Below the pieces are notes generated by a model that made no database searches, was not told the DNA's origin, and saw nothing but the letters and a program-made list of their open reading frames with translations. Both the position numbers and the translations under genes were made by a program. 64,000 bases of DNA from Eretmocerus hayati (Eukaryota; Arthropoda; Insecta; Hymenoptera; Aphelinidae). Below, one piece after another: positions 49,501 through 59,402 of the stretch (the first letter of the stretch is position 1; each line of letters opens with the position of its first letter). The stretch lies in NCBI GenBank assembly GCA_029851415.1, contig CM056741.1:83776282-83840281 (forward strand), given 5' to 3'.

Positions 49501-50869
49501 TTTAAACAAACAGTTGGCGAATTACAATAGCACTGAGGACAAGCTTGCAATCATTCAAGGCAAAGCGGGCACCGGTAAGAGCATTCTCATAAACGAGATG
49601 GTATGTCGCATTAATCGATTCTTCCAGTGTAACGCTACTCTCATAATAGCCCCTACAGGAGTTGCAGCAAATAATATCAATGGCACTACTATTCACGCTG
49701 GTGCCAGGATCTGCGCATCAAAGGGAGCAATTTCTGCCCTTACTGGGGAGGCTAAAATCGCTTTCCAAGAGGATCTCCGAGATATCAAATTTGTCATCAT
49801 TGATGAAGCCAGCATGGTCGGACTGAACCTCTTCTTTAAATTGGATCAAAGGTTGAGAGAAGCACATCCACAGAATGCACATCTTCCATTTGGTGGTTTA
49901 TGCATCTATCTGGTGGGAGATTGGTCGCAACTCCCACCAGTGTGTGACCTCAGTTTATACAGCTCTGGTAAGAGCGCAATGACAATTCAGGCAAGTTTGT
50001 TGTACAAGCAGTTCACGAATGTATTTTTCCTGAAACAAATTATGAGACAATCTGGCGATGATCAAATAGCTTTCAGAGAAACTCTGGACAGAGTTTCAAA
50101 CGGAACTATCGTTGATCAAGACTTCGAATTATTAAGCTCTCGTTTCTATATCAATAATCTTGGGCTAGTACCACATTTTTACGATGCTATCTGTATTATG
50201 GCGAAAAATGCTGAAATTGATTCGTTCAACTACAAAAAACTAGAGAACAACAATCAGCCAGTAGCTCTGATAAAAGCTATTCACAACTGTCACGTGGCGT
50301 CCCAAGCTTCAACCGACGAAGCTCAAGGTTTGTTTGCTGAACTACGTTTGTGTAAAGGAGCAAGGATTCTTTTGCGAAGAAACTTATGGGTTCGAAAAGG
50401 TCTCGCAAATGGTTCCGTAGGAACCGTTACTGACATCATCTACGATCCTTTGATGAATGACGGCATCTATCACGAAAATATGCCATTATGTATTCTCGTG
50501 CACTTTGAAAAATATACTGGACCCACGCTTTATGGTGATTCGATTCCTATATTACCTACTACTTCATCATTCAAAAAACAAGATATTTCTTGCACTCGAA
50601 AACAATTTCCTCTTATGCTTGGATACGCTGTTAGCATTCATCGATCTCAGGGGATAACCCTGGATAAAGCAATTGTTGATATCGGAGATAGCGAATTTCA
50701 AGTGGGACTGACTTATGTTGCTCTGTCTCGAGTCAGAAAATTAGATGGATTGCTCTTAAAACCCTCATTCAATATTGATAGACTTCTCAGAATCAATTCA
50801 AGCTCTTCAATGATAGCGAGACGGAGCGAGTTACAGAGACTATCAAATATTGCCAGCCGACTATCGTAA
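46586..50869 (+). CDS. Helitron Rep-helicase, intact, 1427 aa
   Basis: Rolling-circle transposase. An N-terminal zinc-finger-like segment (CSNCGRTLLQDREFVLCPPC, ~73-92) precedes a conserved block VEQLLIARVQPVIRVYR. The HUH nuclease has FQHRGSCHLHGLLW (HxH near residue 513) and the two catalytic tyrosines in ISYVAKYASK (near 673). The Pif1-type helicase has Walker A GKAGTGKS (~992-999), Walker B VIIDEASMV (~1070) and the terminal YAVSIHRSQG and LTYVALSRVR motifs. No stops or frameshifts, so this copy may be active. The HUH protein nicks and joins single strands while the helicase unwinds. Confidence 0.95.
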   Translation: MPPRRRRGAGALGRHSRFQRYRASLHVDEAELADAIPDIRQIPPPENRTNGAYRSLQVEFEHSLEMLELYSCSNCGRTLLQDREFVLCPPCKKNPAKFTASNNMDPGEVPDELRNLTHVEQLLIARVQPVIRVYRINCRGNPGQYAYKGNIINIGQDITEIADHLPRVPSSLDVVVVRRGSVPEHRDFHVRREKVTTALRFLKSNNPYFADIHINEDHLSQLPLDGNISDQVREVEVPEIVDGDGEVEDNDQIYESVIPNDIRLQEIERIQDAVNDVISWPRATDVINEFTCEGYVSMAFPALLPRGSAEMNDFSRPNNMKVTLLEYFKFLMQYKDKRFAQDPRFRYFAMNTVQRHDALKRGTVFAKKSAFNGTVQELRDSMANNPQIVRSLYYWCAKVRGSNSYWFQRKSELQCMIDQLYEDHGILPTAFFTLSAADLWWPDLARLIGCQFEREELLSESQIAQQRQRLVNENPLIVEEYFTFRATIFVNKVIAKRYDVIDKWFRFEFQHRGSCHLHGLLWIAGAPDYKHFDDASEHELLEIKSFYDQLVSAVIPLQNIPPAAKHPSRIRSTDVEIDNEQSVSELLNRFQRHTRCTKGYCLKWDGNKFVCRFNYPKPLQVESTLTRNDKGRWVYTPARNDEKLNQFNPFIAQTWRANTDFQIITSYRALISYVAKYASKSEPASKTLLEMFEEIVQSREATDESSKAYTSLMMRVIGERDIGACESCHILMSLPLFHSSRSFQVLTIKLDDFIAVQGSEHEATSTSFIDFYTKRPQNMENTNLLEFSKKYNKGVQGRIVICRKNKIVQIYPKVDGRTDELSIELAAKQHLMLKKPWRTERDLKDDNQTWKSALEGSELVPRQLADSQLDSDVSSDEELHHQHGENFDTIMNDRDWVAIAGVMPNDLPPHVLLGNRDMDVHHDWGQAFHTYENIKNNLDFIERCKVIDESRNETYESPNIEFNEEQTKVLSFLNKQLANYNSTEDKLAIIQGKAGTGKSILINEMVCRINRFFQCNATLIIAPTGVAANNINGTTIHAGARICASKGAISALTGEAKIAFQEDLRDIKFVIIDEASMVGLNLFFKLDQRLREAHPQNAHLPFGGLCIYLVGDWSQLPPVCDLSLYSSGKSAMTIQASLLYKQFTNVFFLKQIMRQSGDDQIAFRETLDRVSNGTIVDQDFELLSSRFYINNLGLVPHFYDAICIMAKNAEIDSFNYKKLENNNQPVALIKAIHNCHVASQASTDEAQGLFAELRLCKGARILLRRNLWVRKGLANGSVGTVTDIIYDPLMNDGIYHENMPLCILVHFEKYTGPTLYGDSIPILPTTSSFKKQDISCTRKQFPLMLGYAVSIHRSQGITLDKAIVDIGDSEFQVGLTYVALSRVRKLDGLLLKPSFNIDRLLRINSSSSMIARRSELQRLSNIASRLS

Positions 50870-51204
50870 GAAAAGTTGATGAATGCCCTAAGGTGCTTCG
50901 CCCCGTTTCGTCCGCAGCACGGACTCCTAGTAATCCACCGAAGTGAACTATTTCCATGTTCAACTCGATGGCCGACCAAGATATTTCAATCGTATGGACT
51001 TATCAAGAGAGCAAGATTGAGAATAACAATTCAGAGAGCTCATAAGTATTCATTCTATCGAGTGAAAGAAATCATTAACACTTGCTTTGGGCAGATTCAA
51101 ATAAACGATTGGAGCACTCCGATTCTACAGAATTAAGACAGAGATCATTTTGCTAAACAACGCAGAAACTTCAAGAGATGTTGTAGAATATCAGGCTAGA
51201 AAGA
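50870..51204. other. Downstream of Helitron gene; 3' end not fixed
   Basis: Helitrons end CTRR after a short hairpin. No unambiguous example was identified here. Confidence 0.4.
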
Positions 51205-51360
51205 AAATACGGCAGTGCGTAAAGATACGTAGCGGTGTGTAAAGACATACCTTACGCACTGTTGGTTACTTTACGCACAGGTCTTTACGCATTCCGTGCG
51301 CAAAAATTTCTTTACGCACGGAAAAATGTTCCTTACGCACTAACTTTACGCACATGATTT
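51205..51360. repeat. Hairpin-rich TGCGTAAAG cluster
   Basis: At least eight GTGCGTAAAG/CTTTACGCAC motifs in both orientations in 156 bp, related to 45230-45425. Confidence 0.7.
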
Positions 51361-51361
51361 C

Positions 51362-51686
51362 GAAATAGTATATTTCGCACCGAGTTCATGAGGTTGTAGC
51401 TTGCTTTCGAGCGATTCGTTTTCGGCCCGAGCCGCAGGCGAGGGTCGAGATAATCGTTCGGAAGCGGGGAACTTCATGAGCGAGGCGCGAAAGTTATTTT
51501 TCGCAATTTTCCGATGTTTGGGTGCCTACAAAATTGCGAAAAATAACTTTCGCGCCTCGCACATGAGGTTCCCCGCTTCCGAGCGATCATTTCAACCCTC
51601 GCCTCCGGCTCGGGCCGAAATCCGATCGCTCAGAAGCGAACTACAACCTCATGAACTCGGTGCGAAATATACTATTTCGTAATTTT
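51362..51686. repeat. Foldback palindrome A, about 325 bp
   Basis: It starts AAATAGTATATTTCGCACCG and ends with the inverse. The arms pair almost throughout, with the centre near 51525 (CGAAAGTTATTTTTCGCAAT and its inverse). Confidence 0.85.
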
Positions 51687-51707
51687 GTAGGCACCCAAAC
51701 ATTGGAA

Positions 51708-52030
51708 AATTGCGAAATAGTATATTTCGCACCGAGTTCATGAGGTTGTAGCTCGCTTTTGAGCGATCGGTTTTCGACCCGAGCCGGAGGCGAGGGTTGA
51801 AATGATCGCTCGGAAGCGGGGAACCTCGTGTGCGAGGCGCGAAAGTTATTTTTCGCAATTTTGTAGGCACTCAAACCTACAAAATTGCGAAAAATAACTT
51901 TCGCGCCTCGCACACGAGGTTCCCCGCTTCCGAGCGATCATTTCAACCCTCGCCTCCGGCTCGGGTCGAAAACCGATCGCTCAAGAGCGAGCTACAACCT
52001 CATGAACTCGGTGCGAAATATACTATTTTG
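51708..52030. repeat. Foldback palindrome B, about 323 bp
   Basis: Same family as palindrome A, centre near 51867, separated from it by ~20 bp (AATTTTGTAGGCACCCAAAC). The tandem arrangement gives four alternating arms of the same ~160-bp sequence. Confidence 0.85.
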
Positions 52031-52195
52031 GAATTCTTTTCCAATTGCACAATACTCATATCGGTTTGCTCGAATTCGCCAAACCTTTTCTTGATGGGGT
52101 TGAAGGAGATGTAAAAAGCCAATTGCAGGATCTTGGCGGAGACGGGATATTGACTAACTTGAGCATGGACAGGTTATCACAACTGGGTACATGTT

Positions 52196-54530
52196 ATATC
52201 TGATGAAAGTAGGTGAAAAGCACAGTTTTCAGGCCCGGACAGTGATCCGTGGAGGTTTGGGGACCTATTTTCGTTTTGAAAATTTGCGAAAAAATCGGTT
52301 TTATCATTTTTTGATCGATTTTTCACGCGTATAGGACCCAAGAAAAAGAATATCCCAAACACATAGTTCAACGTAAAAGAATTTGAATTCTTTGAAAAAA
52401 GTACTTGCCGAATCAAAAAATGTCAACATAACCTCAAAAATAGAGTTATTTTGAAGAAAAGTAATTTTTGGGGCCTTAGGGCCCATTTTACATCAAATCT
52501 GACATTTTTATCGGATTCCTCATCAAATTTTACGTCGATAATCGTTCAGAACAGATTGGGATCTACTTTGGATGGGTTGCTTTGAATGAAATTCCAAGAA
52601 AATTCGTCGAAAAATTGCCTTCATTCGTGCTTTCGCAAGGTGAGCACCTGCGTACAGTGCCATGCGGTCGAGTTATACGATTTGGCTGAACATGTTTCCA
52701 TACGTAATTTTTGACGTAGAAACTGAATCTGCAGCCCATTTTATCCCAGTACTTCAGATTTTCCCTTAACATCGTAAGATATTCTTCATATAGAAATCAT
52801 TTGTGACCATTTTTTAAACATTTTCAAAGTTCACGATCTCAAAAATGCAGCCGTGACAATATCATCATAATACTCAAAACTAGATTCTTCCCCGGAAACT
52901 GAGGTGCTTACCGTGATTTTGGTGATGATTTCGTCCAAGAATGCTCCTGGTGGGAGAGGCGAACCAATCATTTGAGTTGCTATCAGCAACATTTGCATGA
53001 TTTCATCGTTTATCGTTCAGAAGCTCATTGAGTGAGTTAAAATCATCCTTCCTTGAACCGAGGTGCACTTTCTTTGTTCCCACATGATCACTCAGGAAAT
53101 ATGATTATCATCTCAAGTATGGATGTCCTGAATCTATGAATCTGTGAAGCATATTATACCAACAACTGATGAACTAGCGACTATTGAGATTCGAGGAAAG
53201 CTCCCACTAGATAGGAGAATTCAAATCGTCCGAGGTCACTATCCCATCACGAGGACAAGGAAATGTTTCCGTCTGCCAGGACAAGATGACATTTTCAGTT
53301 GAGAATGCCGGAATTCATTCTGCTTTCGTAGAATTGAGGCACTGATTCATTTGGATGCGTACTGAAGCTGTCCACATTGTTTGTCAGCGTCAAGGTTACC
53401 TCACATCGGGATACTTCTACTAATTTTCTACAGCTCACTGGATCGTAGTAGAGTATTAAACATGATGAAGAGGAAATAACATCTCGTTATGATGGACGAA
53501 GACCCATCCCATGTTCCTTGAGGTACCGACCCCCAACGCTTTGAATTGTCCCCACCAAGTGATAGTCTCATAATATCACGATGAATATTGACCCATTCGA
53601 TTTGTACATCCTAGACATCTATACTTGAGAACAACGATCATATTTCCTGAGAGATCATACTAAAACAGAGAAAATGCACCTTCCTGGTTCGAGGAAGGGT
53701 GATTTTAATGCACTCAACGAGGTTTTGAACGATAAACGATGAAATCATGCAAATGTTGCTGATAGCAACTCAAATGATTGGTTCGCATCTCACACCAGTA
53801 GCATTTTCGGGCGAAATCATCATCAAGATCACGTTGAGCACCTCAATTTCCAGGGAAAAATCTAGTTTTGAATATTATGATGACATTGTCAAGACTGCAT
53901 TCTTGAGATCGTGAGGTTCGAAAATGTTTAAAAAATGGTCAAAAATGTTTTCTATATGAACAATATCCTACGATGTTAAGGGAAAATCTGAATTACTGGG
54001 ATAAAATGGGCTGCAGATTTGGTTTCTACGTCAAAAATTACGTATGAAAACATGTTCAGCCAAATCGTATAACTCGACCGCATGACACTGTACGCAGGAG
54101 CTCACCATGCGAAAGCACGAATGAAGGCAATTTTTCGACGATTTTTCTTGGAATTTCATTCAAAGCGACCCATTCCAAGTAGATCCCAATTTGTTCTGAA
54201 CGGTTTTCGACGTAAAATTTGACGAGGAATCCGATAAAAATATCAGATTTGATGTAAAGTGGCTTAAGGCCCCAAAAATTACTTTTTCTCAAAATGACTT
54301 TTTTTGAGGTTATGTTGACATTTTTCGATTCTGCGAGTATTTTTTTGAAAAAATTCAAATTCTTTTACTTTGAACTATGTGTTGGTAATATTTTTTCCTT
54401 GGGTCCTGTACGCGTGAAAAATCAATCAAAAAATGAATAAACCGATTCTTTCGCAAATTTTCAAAACGAAAATAGGTCGCCAAACCTCCGCGGATCACTC
54501 TCCGGGCGTAAAAACTGTGCTTTCCACGTA
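52196..54530. repeat. Long inverted repeat, arms about 950 bp
   Basis: 52196-53150 and 53560-54530 are inverted copies (for example GAATTTCATTCAAAGC and its inverse, and AAACGATGAAATCATGCAAATG in the centre-proximal part). The loop is about 400 bp. No protein-coding content. Probably a foldback-type element or an inverted duplication. Confidence 0.8.
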
Positions 54531-55344
54531 CCCAAAGTTACAAAAAAATCCGTGACCCTCGACACAAAAGTTGTCGATATTAAAAAGAATGACTCATACA
54601 CAAGGCATTTTCCGCTCCGAGTGTCCGCACACATCAAGAAATCACAGAACAATAAGCATTCGTCCCATTAAATGATTCTAATGACTCACAACCAGCGGGA
54701 AACCTAGATAGCATATGTCACCTAGCTTCGGCGCGCTTGTTCAGGATTGCTCGAGCTGGCTAGCAGACGCTCATGAGAGGCAAGCAAATGTAAACGAAGC
54801 GTCACACATTTGTCAACAATGCCGACTAAATTTCTTCCTCCAATAGACTTTGATAACGGAATGCAATATAATCAAGCCGGAAACAACCGTTTCCAACTTG
54901 AAATCCCTCGATCTTTCCAACGGTGACCTCGAAATTAGGATCAGATCGATATCTACTAAGATAGCAAATACACGCAACCGAGAATTCGTTTGTAACTGAG
55001 AAACTCTTCGAAATATCTCCACATCGGCATCGGTAATCGACTCTGAAGACATTTTCATTCTGGAAGTGTGCTCGCCGATTTTATCTCTGATGATTTCCAA
55101 CAATTTTCAGATCAAATACGCGCGCAAAAAAATGCACGAACTCATCTTTGTCATTTAGTATAAGCGATGAATCATGATGATCAATGATAATTATATCAAT
55201 TAGTGATCTATCGCGTGTATAAGTGGCCTACTAAGTGTTATCACTTGTGTTTCTCACCCCTCGAACCAAATCAAATCATTAAATCTACAGACTTAACAAA
55301 GATCCTCTGACGAGGGGAGGTCCAACCTTGCGAAACACGGATCT
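54531..55344. other. Unassigned
   Basis: No supported gene. An AGCAGACGCT segment near 54760 resembles the GC island at 34670. Confidence 0.4.
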
Positions 55345-55615
55345 TGATGAAACTCTGGGAATCATCTTCTTTTGTTGCAAAATGAAGGTATCCCCAAGGA
55401 TTTAATCCAATGGGCCTTCTATCCCGAGATACAGCTATGAAGATTAGCATTAACCATATAGGCCCATGTTAAAATGATACGTATATAGATATACTAACAA
55501 TGCTAATCTCTGTAGCTGTATCTCAGGATAGGAGGCCCATTGGACGAAACCCTCTCGGGTACCTTCATTTCTCACCAAAACAAGATGATTCCCAGAGTTT
55601 CATCAAGGTTGGACC
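55345..55615. repeat. Foldback palindrome, about 270 bp
   Basis: GATGAAACTCTGGGAATCAT at 55347 and its inverse near 55606; the arms pair through CCCATTGGA and TACAGCTA segments around a centre near 55475. Confidence 0.8.
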
Positions 55616-55959
55616 TCTCCTTGTGAGTCTATTCTGTAATCTAGGGAATCACTTTGATCCCCGGCGAAAGTGGTGGAGGTTCCATAGTTTTGGTCAACAT
55701 GGTCTCATCATTAGTTAACCACTATAGCTCATGGTTATGATAAACCATCTCACTTGATCATGCACTTCGAACCGATCCATCTTTTGACTGTTATAACTCA
55801 CTAAATTTTGATAGTATGATGAACATGCTCGTCGCGTCATGTATCTGATCCGAATTGATAATCTCCCATGTATTTTATCATGAAATACCCGTTGCTCGTG
55901 CCTAGTTCGTATTTGATCTGGAAGAGTTCATGATGCCATATCTGACATGACATAACTTT

Positions 55960-56480
55960 ATCATACCTTGTTTGGGCTCAAAATAATTCTCACCATCCCC
56001 ACTATAGGATCTAGTGGAAACCGAAGGTCTAAGAGCACAGGAGGTAAGTGCGTGCACGAAGAGGTCAAGACTTCCTTGAGGGCAATGTTATGTTGTCCAA
56101 CTGTGGCACCAAAAACAGATACATCATCGAGAAATATAACGACACCCCTTATGCCTCTCAAAATTTACTCTATTCTATCTTGATATCTCCCAGGAGCTGA
56201 TGTCATTCCATCAAATGAAACTCTCCTATTGAGTACCCCTTCGTGAGTTGGAATTGTTAGGCACTCCTGCAATTCTTCATCGATGGGAAAATGTTGATGT
56301 GCATGGAACAAATCTAATTTCGTGAGTACCTCCACCGTTGAATTGGGTTTAATGAGTCTTGGACTCTAGAGATCGCAGGTCCATTCATTATCAGCTGGAA
56401 TGAGCAGCGACATCAAAATCCACATTCATTCTGACCTATCGATCTCCTTTCAGAATTGTCAGAATGGGAGTACCCAACTC
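55960..56480 (-). pseudogene. Ty3/gypsy reverse transcriptase fragment
   Basis: The minus strand carries TPILTILKGD, VRMNVDFDV and RGVVIFLDDVSVFGATVGQH, the last holding the FLDD form of the catalytic YxDD box. Frame changes and stops separate these, so it is a relic. No LTRs recognised. Confidence 0.7.
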
Positions 56481-57185
56481 ACTGAGTTTTACTGATATCA
56501 ATGATTTTATTCCTACTACTCTATTTATTTCTCTTTCCATTTTTTGTTTTGATGCATAGGGTACTGGTCGATGTTTGGAAGAAAACTTGTTCAGCATCAC
56601 TATTCAATCTCGATTTCATCTTTCCTTGGATATATATGGGTCATTCTGGACCAAGGTGAACATTTTGAAAATCGACGAAATTTGAAAATGCCCCAAACAT
56701 TTTTTTTCCGTTAGTACTACTAGAATATAGTTGAAAAAAATTTTTTTTCAGATTTTTTTGGGACCCATGGCGGGCCCTACGAATTTTCCAAGTCCCATTT
56801 TTGAGGAGTTTTTCGCCTATTTTTCGCTATCTTGGAAAATTCGTAGCTCGGACCCAAATGCATCTTTTTCATCCTAGCTGGGCGCATTTTTTTTGGTATG
56901 ATGTACACTTTCAAGAAAAAAATTGCCCGGTCCAAAAAATTGATATCTGGTAGGTCCCACGGTTGCATCAAAAAAGGCCCAAAAATACGACTTTGCACCA
57001 CCTTTGGAGGCGTATAGGTCAAAATGGAAGCCTCGTAGCAAAATTTTGCAGGAGAAGAAACTTGTAGGCCTTGAAAAAAACTTCAATTGCCTTTTTGGAA
57101 CGTGTCATTATCTTATCTCACGTACGATCTACAGCCGATTTAAGTTGGGCATTTTTGTAAAAACGTGAAACTTCAAGGCCAATTT

Positions 57186-57727
57186 AAAAATAGTATATTA
57201 CGCAACAAGTGCGAGAAGGTCAATTTCCGCACAAGTTGCCAAACGAGTGCGAGAAGTTAATATTCACGCACACTTTGGAACTTCTCGCACAGCCAGAAGA
57301 CCACATTTACGCACGCTCGCGAAACGAGCGTGCGTAAATATGTACTTCTAGGTGTGCGAGAAGTTTCGAAGTGTGCGTGAATGTTACTTCTCGCGCGAGT
57401 TGGCAACGTGTGCGGAAACTTCTCGCACTTGTTGCGTATACTCTTTTTTGCAACTGTGCGCGAAGTTGTAATTAGATGCACCACTGTCTGAGCAAGATCA
57501 TCTTGAAAACGAAGTTTTCAAGGAAGGCGAAATTCAGAGGGATGACGTGACATCATATTTTGGAACTGTGCGTAAATGAAAATGCATTTGAGCGAGAAGT
57601 TACATATACGCACTCTCCACCAGTGCGTAAATGTAAAACTGTGCGAGAAGTCATTCACGCATTACTTCTCGCACTGTAAATAATGAAGAGAAGTCTCATT
57701 TTTTTACAACTTCGCGCACACAGTTGC
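57186..57727. mobile_element. Foldback element inserted in left arm
   Basis: It starts TAGTATATTACGCAACAAG and ends near CACAGTTGC. It is made of GTGCGAGAAGT/TTACGCAC motifs forming a long palindrome centred near 57322 and a second cluster at 57545-57720. The right arm of the surrounding inverted repeat lacks it and reads continuously through the equivalent point (61245-61260). Confidence 0.8.
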
Positions 57728-58527
57728 AAAAAATCGTTTATTTTTTATCGACCCCAAACCTACGAGAAAATGTTCTTTCAGGTGTCTATTTGAAGGTCCA
57801 ACAATAATTTGGTTGTTCCTTTCAAATCCCGATTTTATACGAGCTGTTAAAAACAGTCGAAAATACCGAAAATTCGTGTCGAATTCGGGCCTTATCATGA
57901 AGCTTCGTGGACTGGGTCTTCCCTTGGTCTCGATTCGTGGACTCTAATTATACAGCACTCGGCATAAAATATTGTGGAAGATGAGACCTAGAGCTGAAAA
58001 ATGGCCTCTCGTGCGATGTTTTACAATGGAACCGTCCAAAACTAAAGTAAATTGAGTAAATACAAGATAAATCGAGAACGGCCGCTTTGGCACTCCGCGT
58101 ATGCTCCGCACTGCATGTCATCCTCCGTTAATGCGGGAGTGATAAGTGATATTAACAGTTAATGCAGTATCGTCAGGTAGACAGAGATAAGAAGGTTCTC
58201 TAATCTCCGTTATAGACTGTAGACTGTACGAGGTTTTGGTTGTTAGTGACCACCACGAAAAAATTGTATGTGTCAGTCAGCGTCTCGATCAGAAATTTTG
58301 GTACACTCGAGGACAAGGTGAACCATGGCGTGAAGATAACTTTTGTTATCTTTACGCCATGAGGTGAATTGCAATGGGATGACGGTCAGTGACCGTTCGA
58401 GATCTGTCGTCTCCCTCGCACTCATGGCATGACCTATTAGGTGCGAGTGAGATGGGAGATCTCGAATGGCCGCTGACCGCCATTAACTTCCCCGCGGGGC
58501 TTGCTCCGAACCATGGCGGAATGATAA

Positions 58528-58801
58528 TGTAGGAATAAGCTGATGGCTTATCCACTACTAATGAATGATTCTACACGCTTTGAGCAGAAGGCTCTTGTGC
58601 GTTTCGTCCCCCACCTGCAACCTGGTTCATCGTAACCGGACTCATCAGCAGGGCTGGAGTTGCAGGTGGTGCCCTGGACGCTTGGCGATGAAGCACTTAT
58701 GCGCTCTTATATACTAATCGAGGTCTTGAGCCGTCGATTGCGGGAAAGGAGCTGGATCTGTCATCCATCTATTGCGCATGTGAGGTATTATGTACCCCAC
58801 A
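58528..58801 (-). repeat. Retrozyme 3' LTR
   Basis: 274 bp, TG..CA on both strands, preceded by ATAA. Confidence 0.88.
58599..58681 (-). ncRNA. Type III hammerhead ribozyme, 3' LTR copy
   Basis: Minus strand, 83 nt. Stem III GCGT, cleavage base C, stem I CAGGGC/GCCCTG, CTGATGA (58648-58642), stem II GTCC/GGAC, GAA, then ACGC closing stem III. All invariant residues are present. Loop 1 contains CCACCTGCAA and loop 2 TTGCAGGTGG, perfectly complementary over 10 nt. Confidence 0.92.
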
Positions 58802-58818
58802 GCCACTCCCCCCGCTTC
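58802..58818 (-). other. Retrozyme polypurine tract
   Basis: The minus strand reads GAAGCGGGGGGAGTGGC directly before the 3' LTR. Confidence 0.75.
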
Positions 58819-59077
58819 AGAGCCAAAGCGTTCAAGGGATGATTTTAATTGATATTTTAAATTGCACTTTCATCTCTTCCATGGCCCCGCATTATAGCTG
58901 CGAATGCCGAGAGCGGATTCATCGTGACACCGAACTACCGTGTCTCACGTGCAGTGCCGAGTCGATGCTTCGAGGCTATCTGCGTGTCGTGGACAACGGC
59001 GCTTAGCTAAAGGTCGAATGTGAAGAGAGGAAAGGTTTTACTGAGCGTACTCGTAATGAGCATATGCTTCAGACTGA

Positions 59078-59123
59078 TCTGACTCCATGAAAGTTGCGTG
59101 TTCAAATCACGTCGGGGTCACCA
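59078..59123 (+). other. tRNA-Trp-like 3' half serving as extended primer site
   Basis: On the plus strand, 59093-59123 reads as the 3' 31 nt of a tRNA with T arm CGTGTTCAAATCACG, acceptor strand CGGGGTC, discriminator A and CCA. This agrees with eukaryotic tRNA-Trp as I recall it. Ten further bases TCTGACTCCA (59078-59087) match its anticodon arm, including anticodon CCA. On the minus strand the same bases form the primer site. Confidence 0.75.
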
Positions 59124-59124
59124 A

Positions 59125-59398
59125 CGTAGGAATAAGCTGATGGCTTATCCACTACTAATGAATGATTCTACACGCTTTGAGCAGAAGGCTCTTGTGCGTT
59201 TCGTCCCCCACCTGCAACCTGGTTCATCGTAACCGGACTCATCAGCAGGGCTGGAGTTACAGGTGGTGCCCTGGACGCTTGGCGATGAAGCACTTATGCG
59301 CTCTTATATACTAATCGAGGTCTTGAGCCGTCGATTGCGGGAAAGGAGCTGGATCTGTCATCCATCTATTGCGCATGTGAGGTATTATGTACCCCACA
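59125..59398 (-). repeat. Retrozyme 5' LTR
   Basis: 274 bp, followed by ATAA. It differs from the other LTR at few positions, including T to C at its inner end and one base in hammerhead loop 1. Confidence 0.88.
59196..59278 (-). ncRNA. Type III hammerhead ribozyme, 5' LTR copy
   Basis: Same core as 58599-58681. One base of loop 1 differs (plus strand GTTACAGG instead of GTTGCAGG), so the 10-nt loop pairing has one mismatch. Confidence 0.9.
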
Positions 59399-59402
59399 AT
59401 AA

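Larger units (their letters stand above)
58528..59398 (-). mobile_element. Retrozyme: hammerhead-bearing non-autonomous LTR element, 871 bp
   Basis: Two 274-bp LTRs (58528-58801 and 59125-59398) enclose 323 bp. Target duplication ATAA (58524-58527 and 59399-59402). In the element's own minus-strand orientation the order is LTR, a primer site starting TGGTGACCCCGACG one nucleotide inside the LTR, a non-coding body, the purine tract GAAGCGGGGGGAGTGGC, then LTR. Each LTR holds a type III hammerhead. No protein is encoded. These are the defining features of retrozymes, which spread as circular RNAs using enzymes of other retroelements. Confidence 0.88.
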
